The notes under the pieces were generated by a model that did not search any database, was not told the DNA's origin, and saw only the letters and a list, made by a program, of their open reading frames with translations. Made by a program: the position numbers and the translations under genes. A DNA stretch of 64,000 nucleotides from Plasmopara viticola (Eukaryota > Oomycota > Peronosporomycetes > Peronosporales > Peronosporaceae). Each line of letters begins with the position of its first letter. Positions within the stretch are counted from its first letter, which is position 1. Location: contig MBPM02000007.1 of the NCBI GenBank assembly GCA_001695595.3, forward strand, positions 372,001 to 436,000, read 5' to 3'. This document shows, one piece after another, positions 1 through 12,900 of this stretch.

Positions 1-2814
1 TAGCGGACTTGGTGGCTGAGTCTGTAAGGCAAGCAAAGCATCGTCACCGATCGATTCATGGTCATCATTAGCTTGACACAATGGCTCGAACGTCTCTGAA
101 AGAGATTGCCCTTTGTTGTAGCTTGCATCCTGCCCATTCGGGTCATCGACGGGTAGAACTACAAGTGTTCTACGTGCACTCTGATCGGCTTGATTTAATT
201 GCTCCAAATATGACGATTTTAATCTAACAGGCTCATCCGGATACTGAACTGTGCACATTGCCACCGATCTTTCCGGCAACTCTTCGGCAGCAGTAGCAGT
301 ACTTGCGTGGTGCGCTATTGATTCCATACATTCTTCTCTACCAGTTTCTCCAGTGCTTGATTCGACGTTTCGTGTGGCTTCACGAAGACTTTTTATATCC
401 TGACAAACGTTCAGCAAGGCTGCAAAAGTGTCGCCTGATAAATCCTCTCTGTCTACCTCATCGTTCTCTTCACAGGCTTTTCCTTGATATTTTTGCTCCA
501 TGCGATACTCTAACCCAGCCGATCGAACATCATCGTGCGAATCTGGGTTTAAATTTTCAGCCTTGATATGATTTTGTTCAGGATCACTGTTTTCCGCATT
601 ATTTAAATCAACCCGATTCTGGCTTAAAGTACTCAGATGCATGTCATTTCCACTATCAGTCTCAAATTTGTTTGTGAATCCTTCATCAAGATGGCTTATC
701 TCTGGCAGCGAACAGCTACTCGTTCGCGAACAATTACTTATTGCACTCAGATTTAGCTGGTCAGCCTCCACAACAAATTCGTCGAGACCCTCGCAGCCAT
801 CTCGCTTATACCTGAAGTCGGTATAATCGCTTTCTGCAGTCGAATGGTCAGCACCATCAACTTCATCGAATGCACTGCCAGCAGCCAGCACTGGGCTCAC
901 TAGACTTTCGCAGACGATCGACTCAGGTATTGCCTCGGCTTGCTGCAGTCGATCTTGTGGTGGCAATCCGAGCATTGACAAATCGGGATCGTAAGCTCGA
1001 AGTGACAAATCCTCTTCGCCCAAGCAAACAGACACTCGTCGTCTAGACCGGAGAGTAACGTTATCTGTGGGCAAAGAATTCGGAGTTGCAATCGAACTAG
1101 GTAACTGTTTGCTGAAAAACTCATCACTTGCGCTCAAAGGGCTTGAAGTTGTCATTTCTTCATCCAGTTTCGCACTTCGAACAGGTGACGAGAGGCCACT
1201 ACTCCCATGAGTTTCTAGCGGAGGGCTGCATGGACGAGAAAGCAGAGCATCTTCTGAAGAAGGCGATAGTTGGATAGGCTTCTTGCTGGATGGGCTTGAC
1301 GTGCGAGATATTGAGCTTCGCATTCTTGAACTTTCGAGTGTTTGATCACTGTATAATGTTGTGACTGCCTTTCCCCCACTTTCAGTAGATGCGCTTGAAG
1401 ATCGTGATCGACTTGATAGAGGAGGAGAACTAGCTATGTCAAATTTTGGAGCGAGCAATAGCAGATTCTCTGGCGTCGACAGCTCTGAGCGAAATTTGTG
1501 CATTTGTGACCCATCGAAAGCTGCCAATGTACCCTCGTGCTGATTCTCGTCACTTTTACCCAAAAAGTCAGGATCGTCGAATGAAAGTCTTGATATTACA
1601 CTCAATTTACGTGGTGAACGGGATTTCGCAATAGTACCCGTGCTAACACTTTCCAGATTCACAAGTTCTTGGTCTTCGCGCTGCTTTGGCGGAGTAGTCT
1701 CTGTTGCGTACACTTCAACTGTTTGCTCACGCTTGTGCAAAGAAAATTTGCGAAGGCCAAAGCGCGACTTGCTGCGACTAAACGAATCCGACTTGTTGAT
1801 TATTTTGGGATACTTCTTCAAAATTGCATCGGCGAGGGGCGAATCCCGATGTTCACTAACAAGCAGTGCTTTTGATTGATTTGAGGGTAAGTCCGCAAGT
1901 TCATCCACGCGCTCGCTCCTTTATCAATCCAAATAGTGTAAAAGCGTCAATCAAGCTAACAGATACAACCAACCCAACAACGCCCTTACCAGCGAAAAGA
2001 AAAATCAGCAAGAGCCTCACGCGCCGTCTTTCGGACCATCTCGTTCTGGTCTTCCAGTCCACGTCGAATCATCTCAAACACATCCGCTTCATATTGCAAC
2101 ACTTCGTCGTCACTCCAGAACACGAAAATAATTCGAAGTTGCTCCAACACTAGCACATGAGCCTTGTCTGTACACAAACCAATTAGCCAATACAGAATAC
2201 ATTACGTGAAAGTGGAACCTTTCTTACCTTGCATCGCCTGCACGTAGATTTCCCTCATAAGCGACAGGTCATACCGTACAACTTCACTCATCTTGCGCAA
2301 AAGTCTGGATCCTGGCTGTCGAATAGCTGTTGACGACATCTTGGCCGTGCCGATAATCTGGGGCAGTAACGCGTTGGCCATGTCCTTAAAATCTTGTCCC
2401 ATGACCTTGACAATCCTTAGTAGACACTCGCACGTATCCTTTACGAGCTTAGACCGAATCGAAGCCAGCTGTGAGCTGATCTTGGTCTACAACCATGTAA
2501 GGGTGGATGCAGTCAATGAAAATGAACCAGATCCAATGACTTGTCCGTAATTATACGCACCGAAATGCTCATGAGCAGCCGAAGTGCCTCCTTATGACAA
2601 TGCGAGTCCTCAAGTGACTCTACAGCGTCCGCTAGCTCTGTTATCGCCAACGAGCAATCCTTCCAGTCCACTCCAGAAGTACTCAGCAGCTTTTCCGTCT
2701 CTTGAACCTAATGCAAGTTAAGCGTTGGATAGTAAACTTTAATGCACACGTAGAGGAAAACAAGATCTATCAATGGAGAAGTCGCATGCGCACCTGTCGA
2801 GTGAGTCGTTCCAT
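1..2814 (-). CDS. CLASP-like microtubule-associated protein (3' partial)
   Basis: Five exons fit with consistent phases: 2794-2814, 2561-2707, 2228-2486, 1990-2167 and 1-1918, the last open to the window edge so the C-terminus is missing. The first ~200 residues form an all-helical HEAT/TOG-type domain. A stretch reading DQNEMVRKTAREALADF near residues 180-200 resembles the last repeat of the CLASP_N family. After it come over 600 residues rich in Ser, Thr, Glu and Asp, looking disordered and phosphorylatable. CLASP proteins bind tubulin and microtubule plus ends and stabilise microtubules in mitosis and polar growth; that role is inferred from the family. The single TOG domain sits at the very N-terminus, whereas animal CLASPs carry several. 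The start is the ATG of a 7-codon first exon with a clean GTGCGC donor. It could instead be another TOG/HEAT protein. Confidence 0.75.
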
Positions 2815-3021
2815 CCTGCAAGAGCTGCAATTCACAGGCTTAAAGCGTTCAGCCTTTCTTGCTAGCGTTACGTGCACGAGTGCGCACTCGAATGTTGTAA
2901 GAAGAGTGTTTGACATTCAAGCGACATTTTTTGACCCTTTTAAATCGCATCTAGATAAACTATAAAATTGCATTTTTCTTCGTCATAAATGTAAACTTTC
3001 AGCTACTCATTCAACTTGCGA

Positions 3022-6000
3022 CTAGTGTGCGTTCATCTGGCGCGCCACGAGGCCCTTGTAGATGCCATTAGGAAGCTGCATGAGCTGATCGTGTGTCCCT
3101 TGCTCAACAATCGCACCATCATTCGTCACGGCAATGAGATTTGCATTGCGGATGGTAGAGAGGCGGTGAGCCACGATTATCGTCGTGCGCTGCTTGAGGG
3201 TGAGCAGTCGGTCAAGCGATGCCTGCACTACGCGCTCACTTTCATTATCCAAAGCACTCGTTGCCTCATCTAGCAGCAAAACTGCTGGATCACGCAAGAT
3301 AGCACGAGCAATGGCAATTCGCTGTTTCTGGCCACCAGAAACTTGTGCCCCACGGTCGCCCACATCCGTGTCAAAGCCATTGGGAAAGTTACAGATAAAG
3401 TCAAATGCGTTCGCTTTCTTCGCAGCTTCAACAATCTCCTCGCGCGTGGATCCAGGTTTGCCAAGCTCGATGTTCTCGGCAATAGTGCCTGCGAAAAGAA
3501 TTGGTTCTTGACTCACAAGAGAGACATTTTCGCGCAGCCACTGCAGATTCAATTCTTTCAAATCGATGCCATCTAAGGTCACGACACCGGCATCTGGGTC
3601 ATAGAACCGCTCAACGAGTGAAATTGCTGTACTCTTGCCACTTCCACTCGCGCCTACAAGCGCAACAGTCTGGCCACGCGCAATCTTTAGGCAATAGTTC
3701 TTGTAAATCTTGGCATCCGGACGCGCTGGATACGTAAACACCAAGTTGCGAAACTCAATGTCACCGTGAACGAGGTCCAACATGCGCCCTGCACCCGACG
3801 TGGCGTCAATTAAAGGTTTTCGATCAATCACTTGGAACACACGCTGCGCTGAGCGCTTGGCTTTGGCTCCATCTGTTGCACCCTGTGCAGCCATACCGAT
3901 CGCAAACGTACTGAGCATGATCACCATCAACACCATGAAAAACTCCTCAAAAGTGATGATACCGCGTGAGATCCAGCGTCCACTCACATAGAAGACGACG
4001 GCGAGAATCAAAAACATAGCTCCTTGAGAGATTCCATATGCCAAGCCCCCAACAATACCAATCCTGACGTCAGCAGCTTTCGAAACACTGAGATACCCCA
4101 CGTACAACGTGTTTAAAGCGACTTCCATACTAAAGGAAGCGACGGTGCGAATTGAGCCAATCGCTTCGGCCAGCAGCGAACCCGCAGCTGTATCCCCGTC
4201 GTTGTTTTTCTTGTTACCTGACGTACCAGTCATTTGCTGGGCCTGGATGTACGAAGCCCCAGCGAGTACTGGAAACGCCGCACACAAGACAAGTGTCATC
4301 TGCCAGCTATAGAAAAAGGCAATGGCAAATGCAACGGTCATCGTCGTGAGATTCACAAGCCCTCGGTTTAGCATTTCCGACGTCATTGCTTGCAACACTG
4401 CCGAGTCGGTAGCTAGTCGAGATACCAGTGCCCCTGATGAGTTCTCGTCCAAATCGAACCATCCAATCTCCTGAATTAGCATGGAACTAAACGTCGACAG
4501 CCGCACACGAGTGACGAGATTTTGCGAGACGACAGCAAAACCATAATGCTGCAGTGTGATGGAAATGGCAAAAGCGATACCGAGACCGACAAAGCCAAGG
4601 GCCCACCAACGAGCGTCCGACATCATTTGACTTTTGGTATAATCAAGCTGGAAAAATAGCACAGTGACTTTAACGAGCAATACGCCCCACACTGGAAACA
4701 CTGCAGCATTTGCGATAGCACCAAGAGACCCCACAATCATATATTTCCACTCCGGTAACGACAATCTCCAGACGCGACTCATTGAAAACGAAGAAAGGTC
4801 AACATCTTCCGATCGATCATCCTCATGTTTCGGTGCGATTTTCTTTTCCGACACGCTTTTTCGGCTAACCGATTGACGTGACACGCGACTAGAGTGTACG
4901 ACGGGGTCGTCAGGCGACTCAACTTCATTCGCAGATTCAGCTATTTCAGTCTCTTGTGATGCCACACGATTCTGAGCTTCGACCAAAAGACGGTAGTGTC
5001 CATTCTCAAGCTTCATCAACTCATCATGCGAGCCAATTTCCACAATAGCACCGCCACTGTGCACTGCAATTCGACTAGCATTGCGAATTGTAGACAATCG
5101 ATGAGCAACAATAATTGTAGTCCGATGTGAGTTGGCCAGTAGTTGATCCAAAGATGCCTGAACCACTCGCTCACTCTCTGTATCCAATGCACTCGTAGCT
5201 TCGTCTAATAGAAGGATGGGTGGGTTCTTGATAATGGCACGAGCGATTGCAATCCGTTGCTTTTGTCCACCAGAGAGCTGAGCACCACGTTCTCCCACTT
5301 CGGTCTGGAATTTTTGTGGAAAATCCTGGATAAAACTATACGCGTTGGCCATCTTGGCAGCTTCAATCACCTCTTCATCAGTAGCAGTCGGGCAACCGTA
5401 GCGAATGTTTTCCATGATCGACGTGGCAAAGAGCGAAGGCTCTTGACCCACAAGTCCAACTTGTGACCGGAGCCACTTCACATTCAGTGTACGTACATCC
5501 ACACCGTCAATACTAACAGAACCACTGAGCGGGTCGTAAAAACGTTCAAGAAGCGACACCATGGTACTCTTGCCACTGCCACTAGGTCCAACAAGTGCTA
5601 CTGTCTCGCCCGGTTCAATTGTTAACGAATAATTTCGGCACACCTGAATTTCTGGTCGCGAAGGGTAAGCAAACGACACGTTTTCAATTTGAATCCGACC
5701 GCTAACCTTGTCGAGTGTTTTGCCTTCGTCACTTAGTGGATCGATCAAAGACGGCCGTTTGATCGTCTGGAAGACCGAGAACGCCGCCGCGCGTGCTGAA
5801 GTAATGGCCTCCACACTCGGAGCCGCTTGACCGAGTGCCATAGCCCCCATAATGACTGAAAAAAAGACCGTCAGGACTCGACCGCCATTGTAACAGTTGC
5901 CACTACACGTATTGCCATCAAGATTATCATTGGCGACCATCAAGGCACCAAAATACATGCCTCCCGCATACGTAAAGAAGACGGTGCCAAACATCAATCC

Positions 6001-6879
6001 TGTTCCCCACCCGACGGCAAATCCTTTCTTAATCCCCGCTTTGGTCGATTGATCCAGTGCATTGCGGTACTTGGTAATAAAGTGATGGATCGAATTAAAC
6101 ATGTGGACGGTGCGCACATTGCTCAACGCTTCTTGAGCCACAGCACCCGCTTTCCCGTACGACTCGAGACCTGCTTGAGTCGCACTCGACAAAACTTTCA
6201 TCGCCAAAAAGGCCGTAAAGGCAATAAAGGGTGTAAAAGCCAGTAAGATGAGAGCTAGTTCCCACCCTTTGACAAGTCCAATGACAATTCCCGACACAGC
6301 CATCGAGAAGAAATTCAATCCGTCGCCAACTTTGCGACCCATGCCTTCTTGGATCGTCACGGTAGCTTCCGCGACCCGAGAACCCAATTGCATGGGTTCA
6401 TTCACATCGAACCAGCCAATCTCTTTGGTTAAAATGGCGCTCACGTATTCGTTTCGGATGTGTTTCGCTTGCCGCGACGCAGTGATGGTCCAACAAGCCA
6501 CTTGGAGCCCCCCGGCAAAAAAGACGGCAACGCCCACGTAAACAAAGTTGAGCGCCACGCCTTGAATGCTGCTTTCAATGTTATCGCCGGGATCCGACGG
6601 GTTTAACGTATTGAGCACATCACCAAAGAGTACAATCTGAATGGGTTGCGCAACGCCCGCTGCCAAGGCCCCGATGGTACCTAGAACCATCAAAAGCTGA
6701 TCGAAGCGGTCGGCGTACGAAAAGAGCTCCCTCAAAGACACGACTTGCCCATCACCAGGGTTTGCGGTACCCACCGCCTCCTCGGGAGGGTCGACGCGGT
6801 TGAACATGACATCTAAGCGATTCGTCTCATTCGTGTAGACCGGAGTCTCCGCGGCCGTGTACGCTGCTGTGGCCTCCAT
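3022..6879 (-). CDS. ABCB-type full ABC transporter (multidrug/P-glycoprotein class)
   Basis: An intronless gene of 1285 residues with the order TMD1-NBD1-TMD2-NBD2, typical of P-glycoprotein length. NBD1 has Walker A GPSGSGKST at ~431-439, signature LSGGQ at ~535, Walker B ILLLDEATS at ~555 and an H-loop His at ~594. NBD2 has GASGSGKST at ~1076, VSGGQ at ~1180, VLLLDEATS at ~1200 and a matching H-loop. Both ATP sites look catalytically complete. The linker (~640-700) is Ser/Arg-rich with RQSVSRKSVS-like phosphorylation motifs. A cysteine pair (NTCSGNC) lies in an extracellular loop of TMD1. The family exports hydrophobic compounds or lipids across the plasma membrane; the substrate cannot be told. 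I use the ATG at 6879; one codon upstream is a TTG in frame. It lies 207 bp upstream of the CLASP-like gene on the same strand. Confidence 0.95.
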   Translation of the reverse strand: MEATAAYTAAETPVYTNETNRLDVMFNRVDPPEEAVGTANPGDGQVVSLRELFSYADRFDQLLMVLGTIGALAAGVAQPIQIVLFGDVLNTLNPSDPGDNIESSIQGVALNFVYVGVAVFFAGGLQVACWTITASRQAKHIRNEYVSAILTKEIGWFDVNEPMQLGSRVAEATVTIQEGMGRKVGDGLNFFSMAVSGIVIGLVKGWELALILLAFTPFIAFTAFLAMKVLSSATQAGLESYGKAGAVAQEALSNVRTVHMFNSIHHFITKYRNALDQSTKAGIKKGFAVGWGTGLMFGTVFFTYAGGMYFGALMVANDNLDGNTCSGNCYNGGRVLTVFFSVIMGAMALGQAAPSVEAITSARAAAFSVFQTIKRPSLIDPLSDEGKTLDKVSGRIQIENVSFAYPSRPEIQVCRNYSLTIEPGETVALVGPSGSGKSTMVSLLERFYDPLSGSVSIDGVDVRTLNVKWLRSQVGLVGQEPSLFATSIMENIRYGCPTATDEEVIEAAKMANAYSFIQDFPQKFQTEVGERGAQLSGGQKQRIAIARAIIKNPPILLLDEATSALDTESERVVQASLDQLLANSHRTTIIVAHRLSTIRNASRIAVHSGGAIVEIGSHDELMKLENGHYRLLVEAQNRVASQETEIAESANEVESPDDPVVHSSRVSRQSVSRKSVSEKKIAPKHEDDRSEDVDLSSFSMSRVWRLSLPEWKYMIVGSLGAIANAAVFPVWGVLLVKVTVLFFQLDYTKSQMMSDARWWALGFVGLGIAFAISITLQHYGFAVVSQNLVTRVRLSTFSSMLIQEIGWFDLDENSSGALVSRLATDSAVLQAMTSEMLNRGLVNLTTMTVAFAIAFFYSWQMTLVLCAAFPVLAGASYIQAQQMTGTSGNKKNNDGDTAAGSLLAEAIGSIRTVASFSMEVALNTLYVGYLSVSKAADVRIGIVGGLAYGISQGAMFLILAVVFYVSGRWISRGIITFEEFFMVLMVIMLSTFAIGMAAQGATDGAKAKRSAQRVFQVIDRKPLIDATSGAGRMLDLVHGDIEFRNLVFTYPARPDAKIYKNYCLKIARGQTVALVGASGSGKSTAISLVERFYDPDAGVVTLDGIDLKELNLQWLRENVSLVSQEPILFAGTIAENIELGKPGSTREEIVEAAKKANAFDFICNFPNGFDTDVGDRGAQVSGGQKQRIAIARAILRDPAVLLLDEATSALDNESERVVQASLDRLLTLKQRTTIIVAHRLSTIRNANLIAVTNDGAIVEQGTHDQLMQLPNGIYKGLVARQMNAH

Positions 6880-6910
6880 CAAGGCAAGTCGAACACGCTG
6901 CGACGACGCT

Positions 6911-6924
6911 AAATGTAAAGTGAG
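6911..6924 (-). promoter_or_regulatory. Oomycete initiator (Inr)-like element
   Basis: On the minus strand this reads CTCACTTTACATTT, one mismatch from the core of the oomycete Inr consensus (CTCATTYYNCAWTT). It lies 31-45 nt upstream of the ABC transporter ATG, a usual place for a transcription start in these organisms. Confidence 0.45.
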
Positions 6925-9900
6925 TCGAATGGGCGGAGGCAGAATGTTGGTTGCGACGACAATGATTGCGGCATTTTATAGGTTCAGCGTGAACGAGTCA
7001 CACGACAGAAATATACGTCGCCGGTCGCTAATATAAATAACGGCACGAAAATGACTTATTATTAGTATGTTCGGCCCAATCGTCTTCTATTATTGTACCA
7101 ACACTTAGATGGCGCAACTGGGCGAGTGATGGGTTGCCTCCAATCGTGCTTAAAATCCATACTGTACCAACGCGTAAACACGCAAGCTTCTCTATAACCA
7201 TTCTTTTGGAAAAAAAAGACGTGGAGACAACCTCCTGAGGAGAGTCTCGTGAGAGCACAATCATTCGCTTGCGTGCTGGTTGATCTGAGCAAATTGGGGT
7301 TCGCATGATGAATGTAACGAGTATCCTCGTCGGATCCAACACCTACGAGGCCTTTTTACGACACGAAATTAAAGTGATAATTTAGTTGATGGTTAAGTAA
7401 AGAAGATACCGTGGGGTGCTCCAGAATATGGGCAACTTGCACCGCCAATCGCGCCTAAATATAATTGCACACCCTCTCGTCTTGTCTTTTCATTTCTTAC
7501 AAATAGCTCGAGCGTTAGAAAGTTGTGCCTTTGGCGCTGAAATCAAAAATATACCTTGGTTTATTGGTAGATAAATTTGGGTCATCAAGTAAGTGTGGAC
7601 AAAGTATATACGATTAGCAAATACCTGATAAATGGACAGCTTTGGGGAAAAGATGCGCCATCGGTGATAATTAAATAGTATGTTATTGTAACTTGTAGAT
7701 GGATGAGATCGCGATAACACAGTTTCGCGTTGTTTTGTTTATGTTGGGTAATAAAAGACCCAACCAATAACTAAACAATGGGTTTGTGTAACTGGGTCAC
7801 ATAAGACATTGCAAAGAAACGGCGAGTAAACGATCTTTCGATGAATGACTGTCTGGTCTTAAAAAATGACGTGTAGTTAGTTGACTGCAGCATGAAGAAT
7901 GATATATTTGATACTATACAGTTTGGGTCCCACTTGTAGGCGAAGGCAAGGACTTAATTGCTTTTGGTCCATGGCGATAGTATGCCTGTTGCGTGCTATA
8001 CCCTTTCTGCAAAAAAATCAAGTTTTAAGCGCATAAGTTCAACCTAATGTATTGGCCCAGTATTCTTTAGACATCTTTGCCTTCGGGTGATGGAAATAGA
8101 TTGAAGCGCCACGGATGCTTTGGCGAACACTCATATGGTCCTTTAAGGCTGTGAAGAAGCTTCAAGCTAATGACAGCGTATGAAAAGCCTTACAGGTTCC
8201 AGCCCACCAAGGGCCTAGATTTCATTCGCAAATATGACAAGGCATTTTACTCATTTCCAGAGTTTTCTGAGATATCTCATGGTGGGTTTTGTCAAAATGT
8301 TTGCACAAAGCACTTTTGCGCAGCCGCTCGCGCCTTTCTACACGACGCTTCTTAAGCACTGGAGCTGAAGAAGCATGCGAGGACTTTAAGGCCACATCGA
8401 TGCGGGCACTAGCTGCTGTAGTGGCATATATATAGATGTACCGACTGTTGTGCACCAGGCTTCACCAATTCTTACGAAGTTAATAACCATCGAAAGAGAA
8501 TACATTTTGCAACACAAAAGCTCGGCTGTGATGATTGATTACAATCAATTAACTGCTGACCGAGTTGTACTCAAAATGACACAAACGTTTCGTTGTGCTC
8601 CGTCTTTTGCTCCCACTTACTTATAATGATGTTTTGGGGTAATGCGAAGTCGTGGCCTCTGAGCTCACTTTGTAAAATCAAATGGGCAAAAAAAGACCAC
8701 TTTGAACCACCCCGAACAGCGTCCGTCGTGGAAGTAGACAATGCGATCAAATTACGACAGGCATTCGGTGTTCGTAAGCGCTGGGCTGCCGAAAAGTCCT
8801 TGCACCCTGCGAAGCTGATGAGCGTACTGCTCGGCGTCTTGACTAATCAGCCGTGCAATACTCGTCCAACCGGTTCTCTTCTTCTTTGTCGAAGCCTGTA
8901 GGCAGATTTCTTTACAAGACAGCTCCTTACGTTGGTATTTCGTGGTAAGCGAATCGCAAAAATTTATTGCTTACTTCATTGATGCCTGAGATCTCAACAT
9001 TAGAAACACACAATGGGCTGATCCACTTTTCTTCGGTCCCAGCGCCGTTGACATCATCAATGAGAGCATCCTGGGTCAAATTTTTACATTAGAATTTTGC
9101 CAAACACTTCCTGATTGGGGCAGTCTTAGATTTGCCAGCGTCTAGGCTCGAGCCGGTGAGTTTCACTTTGGATAGACAAGGTAGATTAGTTTTGCAAATC
9201 GGGCCAATGTGGTGGCCTTGATCACAGACGATCTGGTAAAAGTGAAATTTGCTACCCGTAAAAGAACTCCACCTAAGAACTGTGTCCTGAAAGTACGTGG
9301 AACAGCACTTCAGAGCATGCATCTTTTGAAGAGCTTAAAGCTCCGCAAGGTCTAAGCTTCCTCTGTTACAATCCATCAACGCACTATTGAATCTTGCTAA
9401 ATGAATAAATATCAGCAGCTTTCATTGCCGGGGTACCGATCTCCGCACGAGTTGGAATTACTGTGCTCATGGATGACCTATGGGTAGCCTCGCCTTGATC
9501 ATGACTTTTGAGAAAGCAGGCAGTGACGATGGCAGAAGCAATCGGTAACGCTTTTTAAATTAGGAACACCATCAGACAGGCTGGCGCTTGCAGAATTGCA
9601 CGAATAGCAAGCTTTTCGTAATACGTCATTTTGATGACTGTTGTTTGTCGACCCGCTCTTCTTGATTTCTGATCCAACTAAGCTTAACCTTTGTGATCGA
9701 AGCAACACCCATTACTTTGGCTGCGGTATTTGAAGGTAAACGGTCCGTGCCTGTCCAAAATTGCCGACGAATTGGACCTTCGCCTCGCCTAAGGACTTTT
9801 AGAAATCGCTACAAAAGCCACATCCTCATAAACAAAGAAAGTGTGGGTCATCAGTAGGCCTTATGGGATTAATGACCTTTCATAATGGGTGTGAGGCTTG

Positions 9901-12900
9901 TACACACCATGCGTAGTTGTCTCTCTAATTTTTTACAGCTATTAAAGGAAACCCAGCAACGCTGCAATATTGCTCTAGCAATGTACAGGGTTTCTCCTCG
10001 ACCCCGATGCACCAAGAAGTATTTCTCGCAGGTAAGCAATAATAGTGAATTTCATCGGGCGGACCATCACTTTAAAAAAAGATACCAATGAAATTAGGTC
10101 AATTGACCAGCTAAGCATCCCATTCAGATCATATATTTGTCCTCAACATCAACTAGTGCTTCAGCGTCAGGACAACGCTTAGAAGAGGTGCTGGAGGCAT
10201 CTTGGAGCACCTATGAGACTCGTAGTCGTGAGGATCATAATACCGATTAAACCGCTCCGCATGCACTATTGGGTTCGTCGACATCGTCGTTAAAAGAGCT
10301 TAAAGTTTACGCCATCTCAACACCGCGGGAGATAATTTAAGTTGGTTGTGAATGTGAAGCATACTCTTTCAAGCGGGAACTTTTGCCTATCTAATAAAGC
10401 CATTCATGATAACAGGAAAAGATGTTTTCCACGTTTATCAGAGCTTTTTATATCTAAAGCTGGTGCAATTGCATTCCTTTCTCTGATAATTACGCACAAC
10501 AACTTTTTAAGAAGTCAGAATTACTCAAGGGACTTGATAGAAGTGGTTTTCGAGTCAGTCTCCACTAATTATAGAAGGATTTGTGCGTTTGAAAGGAAAT
10601 TATCGTTGTTATGTGCAAGCTCAGTGAAAAGTGTACTATCCACCAAGCCTCAGCGCACATACTGCGTCGAGCACGTGGAAAGCAGTTTGTTCACGCCTGC
10701 TGCTAGCATCATCACACGAGCTTTCAACATTTGAAATAGCGTTTGCAGGCACGCAGTATTTAATTGGTCCCTCGCTATCTGACTCCACCGTGTTCGGAAG
10801 TCGTAATAAAAAGACTTATTGTGTGTTTCTCGGCTCTACTGGCTAAACTACGTGTCAAATGCATAGGATGCAGACTACAATCAGTATATTCGTGCTGCCA
10901 TTAAACTTCGGCAAGCCAAAGACAAAATAAAACTTTTGAACTTTGGACACATCACCGGTATCGGTAGGCTGTTCGAAGATGTCGACCTTCGAGCCGCGAG
11001 TTAGGGGTCCTTACAAGTTTGCCTACACACTCATGTATGTGGGGTCACTATTGTGTTGTGCAACGGAAAGTTAGGGGCCAATAACCTATTATTAAAACAT
11101 CAGGTGCCATCATTAAGTATCTATGAATTTAAGATTTCGCCCATAGCAACAATGACTCGAGCTGGAACTGCCGGATCACCATATATTAAAATGACCGCAA
11201 TAGCCTTGTAGCTACGATCAGGGGCAAGTATTTTATTACTCATTTTTTGCATTCTATCCACGAGAAGAATAAAACGTTTGCGCTTAGTGTTCTAAATTTA
11301 CATCAATTTATACGTCGGACCGTTTTACCATTCATAGCTGGTCTGCGCGAAAATTCACCGGAACAAGTTTTAAATCTACCTCGCTTGTAATTTGCAAATG
11401 ATAATATCCTTTAAGGCAAGTGGGGCGTCATAACGCTTTGATCAAAAGGCATGATGTGCCTTGGAAACAAAAAAATTAAAGGTTAAGAGATGCTCTTAAT
11501 TCCCATCGGTTCGTACTTCGTGGTCATGCCTTTTTAAACGTTCTCACCGGATTGTAATGGCATTTAGCCGATCTCTTTATCAAGAGCGTCGCAAATAACG
11601 CCAAACCGCTTTGTAACGACCAGTGTTGCTGCAAGCATTTTAGTTCTGGCTCTCTCTTAGCACCACTCAATGTTATTTTCAATAGATCAAACATAGATAC
11701 CGACCTAATCGCTTTTGAATAGCGCGGCGTAGACCGAGCCAAGACAGCTTTATCTGTTTCAGGGTTTGCTTGCGCTTATGGCTGTGTGTACACCACAAAA
11801 ATCGATTGTCAAAGGTGGCCTATGTAAAACTCTAGTCCCGTCTGATTTTCTTCAAAGTTACTGCGGATGAGTGCATTATCAAGATTAAAAGAACTCTGTT
11901 GATAACGCTTGTGGAATTACTGACCAATTACATAGCAAATCGCTAGGTATAGGAACCACTGTGACTTGTACATTCAACTTCCTTATTTATTATGATATAG
12001 CGCACTGTGCAACGTGCACTCGGACTTGTCAAAACCTTCCTTAAAATGGATGTACTGTTTCATTTTTCAGCTGATTGCAAACATATCATTGTTGCTACTT
12101 TATGTTTGTTTTGCACGCAGTAAACGGTGATGAGCGTGAAATTTTGAGTCCTCCACCAAACCACTGTTCATTCTTCTGGCGAAAAAGGTAGCACATTGCG
12201 TGGTTATTGTCTGGTGACACGATATCTCGTCCATAGCACAGGATCAGTCCAGTATATTAATCTCAAACTGGTAAGAGTATTGATGGTGGGTCTCAGGACA
12301 CCATATCTGAGTATGATTTTACACAAAAATATATCGGTCTTCTACTATCCGTTAGCGCAAAGCTGCCACGAGGCCGATCAAAGACATCTTCGTCAAAAAC
12401 AAAGAATTAACTTTGATTTTTAAGTAATAAGTCTAATCATCTTAATGAACACCACTTCTATTCTTGTCGGCCTTCCGCTCAGCCGAAGCCTTTTGCTCTC
12501 TGTATTTCTCGAGATTTTCGACACATTTGTCAATTTCTCTTATTGATGCGCACCTGCTTTGGAGCGACGATCAGCTAAACTGTTAATTACCTCTGACCGT
12601 AAGGCTATTTCCTCACCCATGTGGTACTCTGTACTACTACCTGCTTATTATACTACCAACTGTGTCCTATGAACGTATTCACTTCGCTTTTAGAACTGAG
12701 CTGGTGGCACGTCTGTGGTAGAGTGCTATACTTATTGTCTTACAAAACCATTGACGCCAGAGGAATGTGGCCACCCGCTTAAAAAAGACGTCGTCGCGTC
12801 TACTTTGCAGGAGCATTTATACCTTCTACACCATCAATTACTACCACCGATGTGCAATTACCCAAAAAAAATCCAAAAACGTTATACACAACACAGAGTG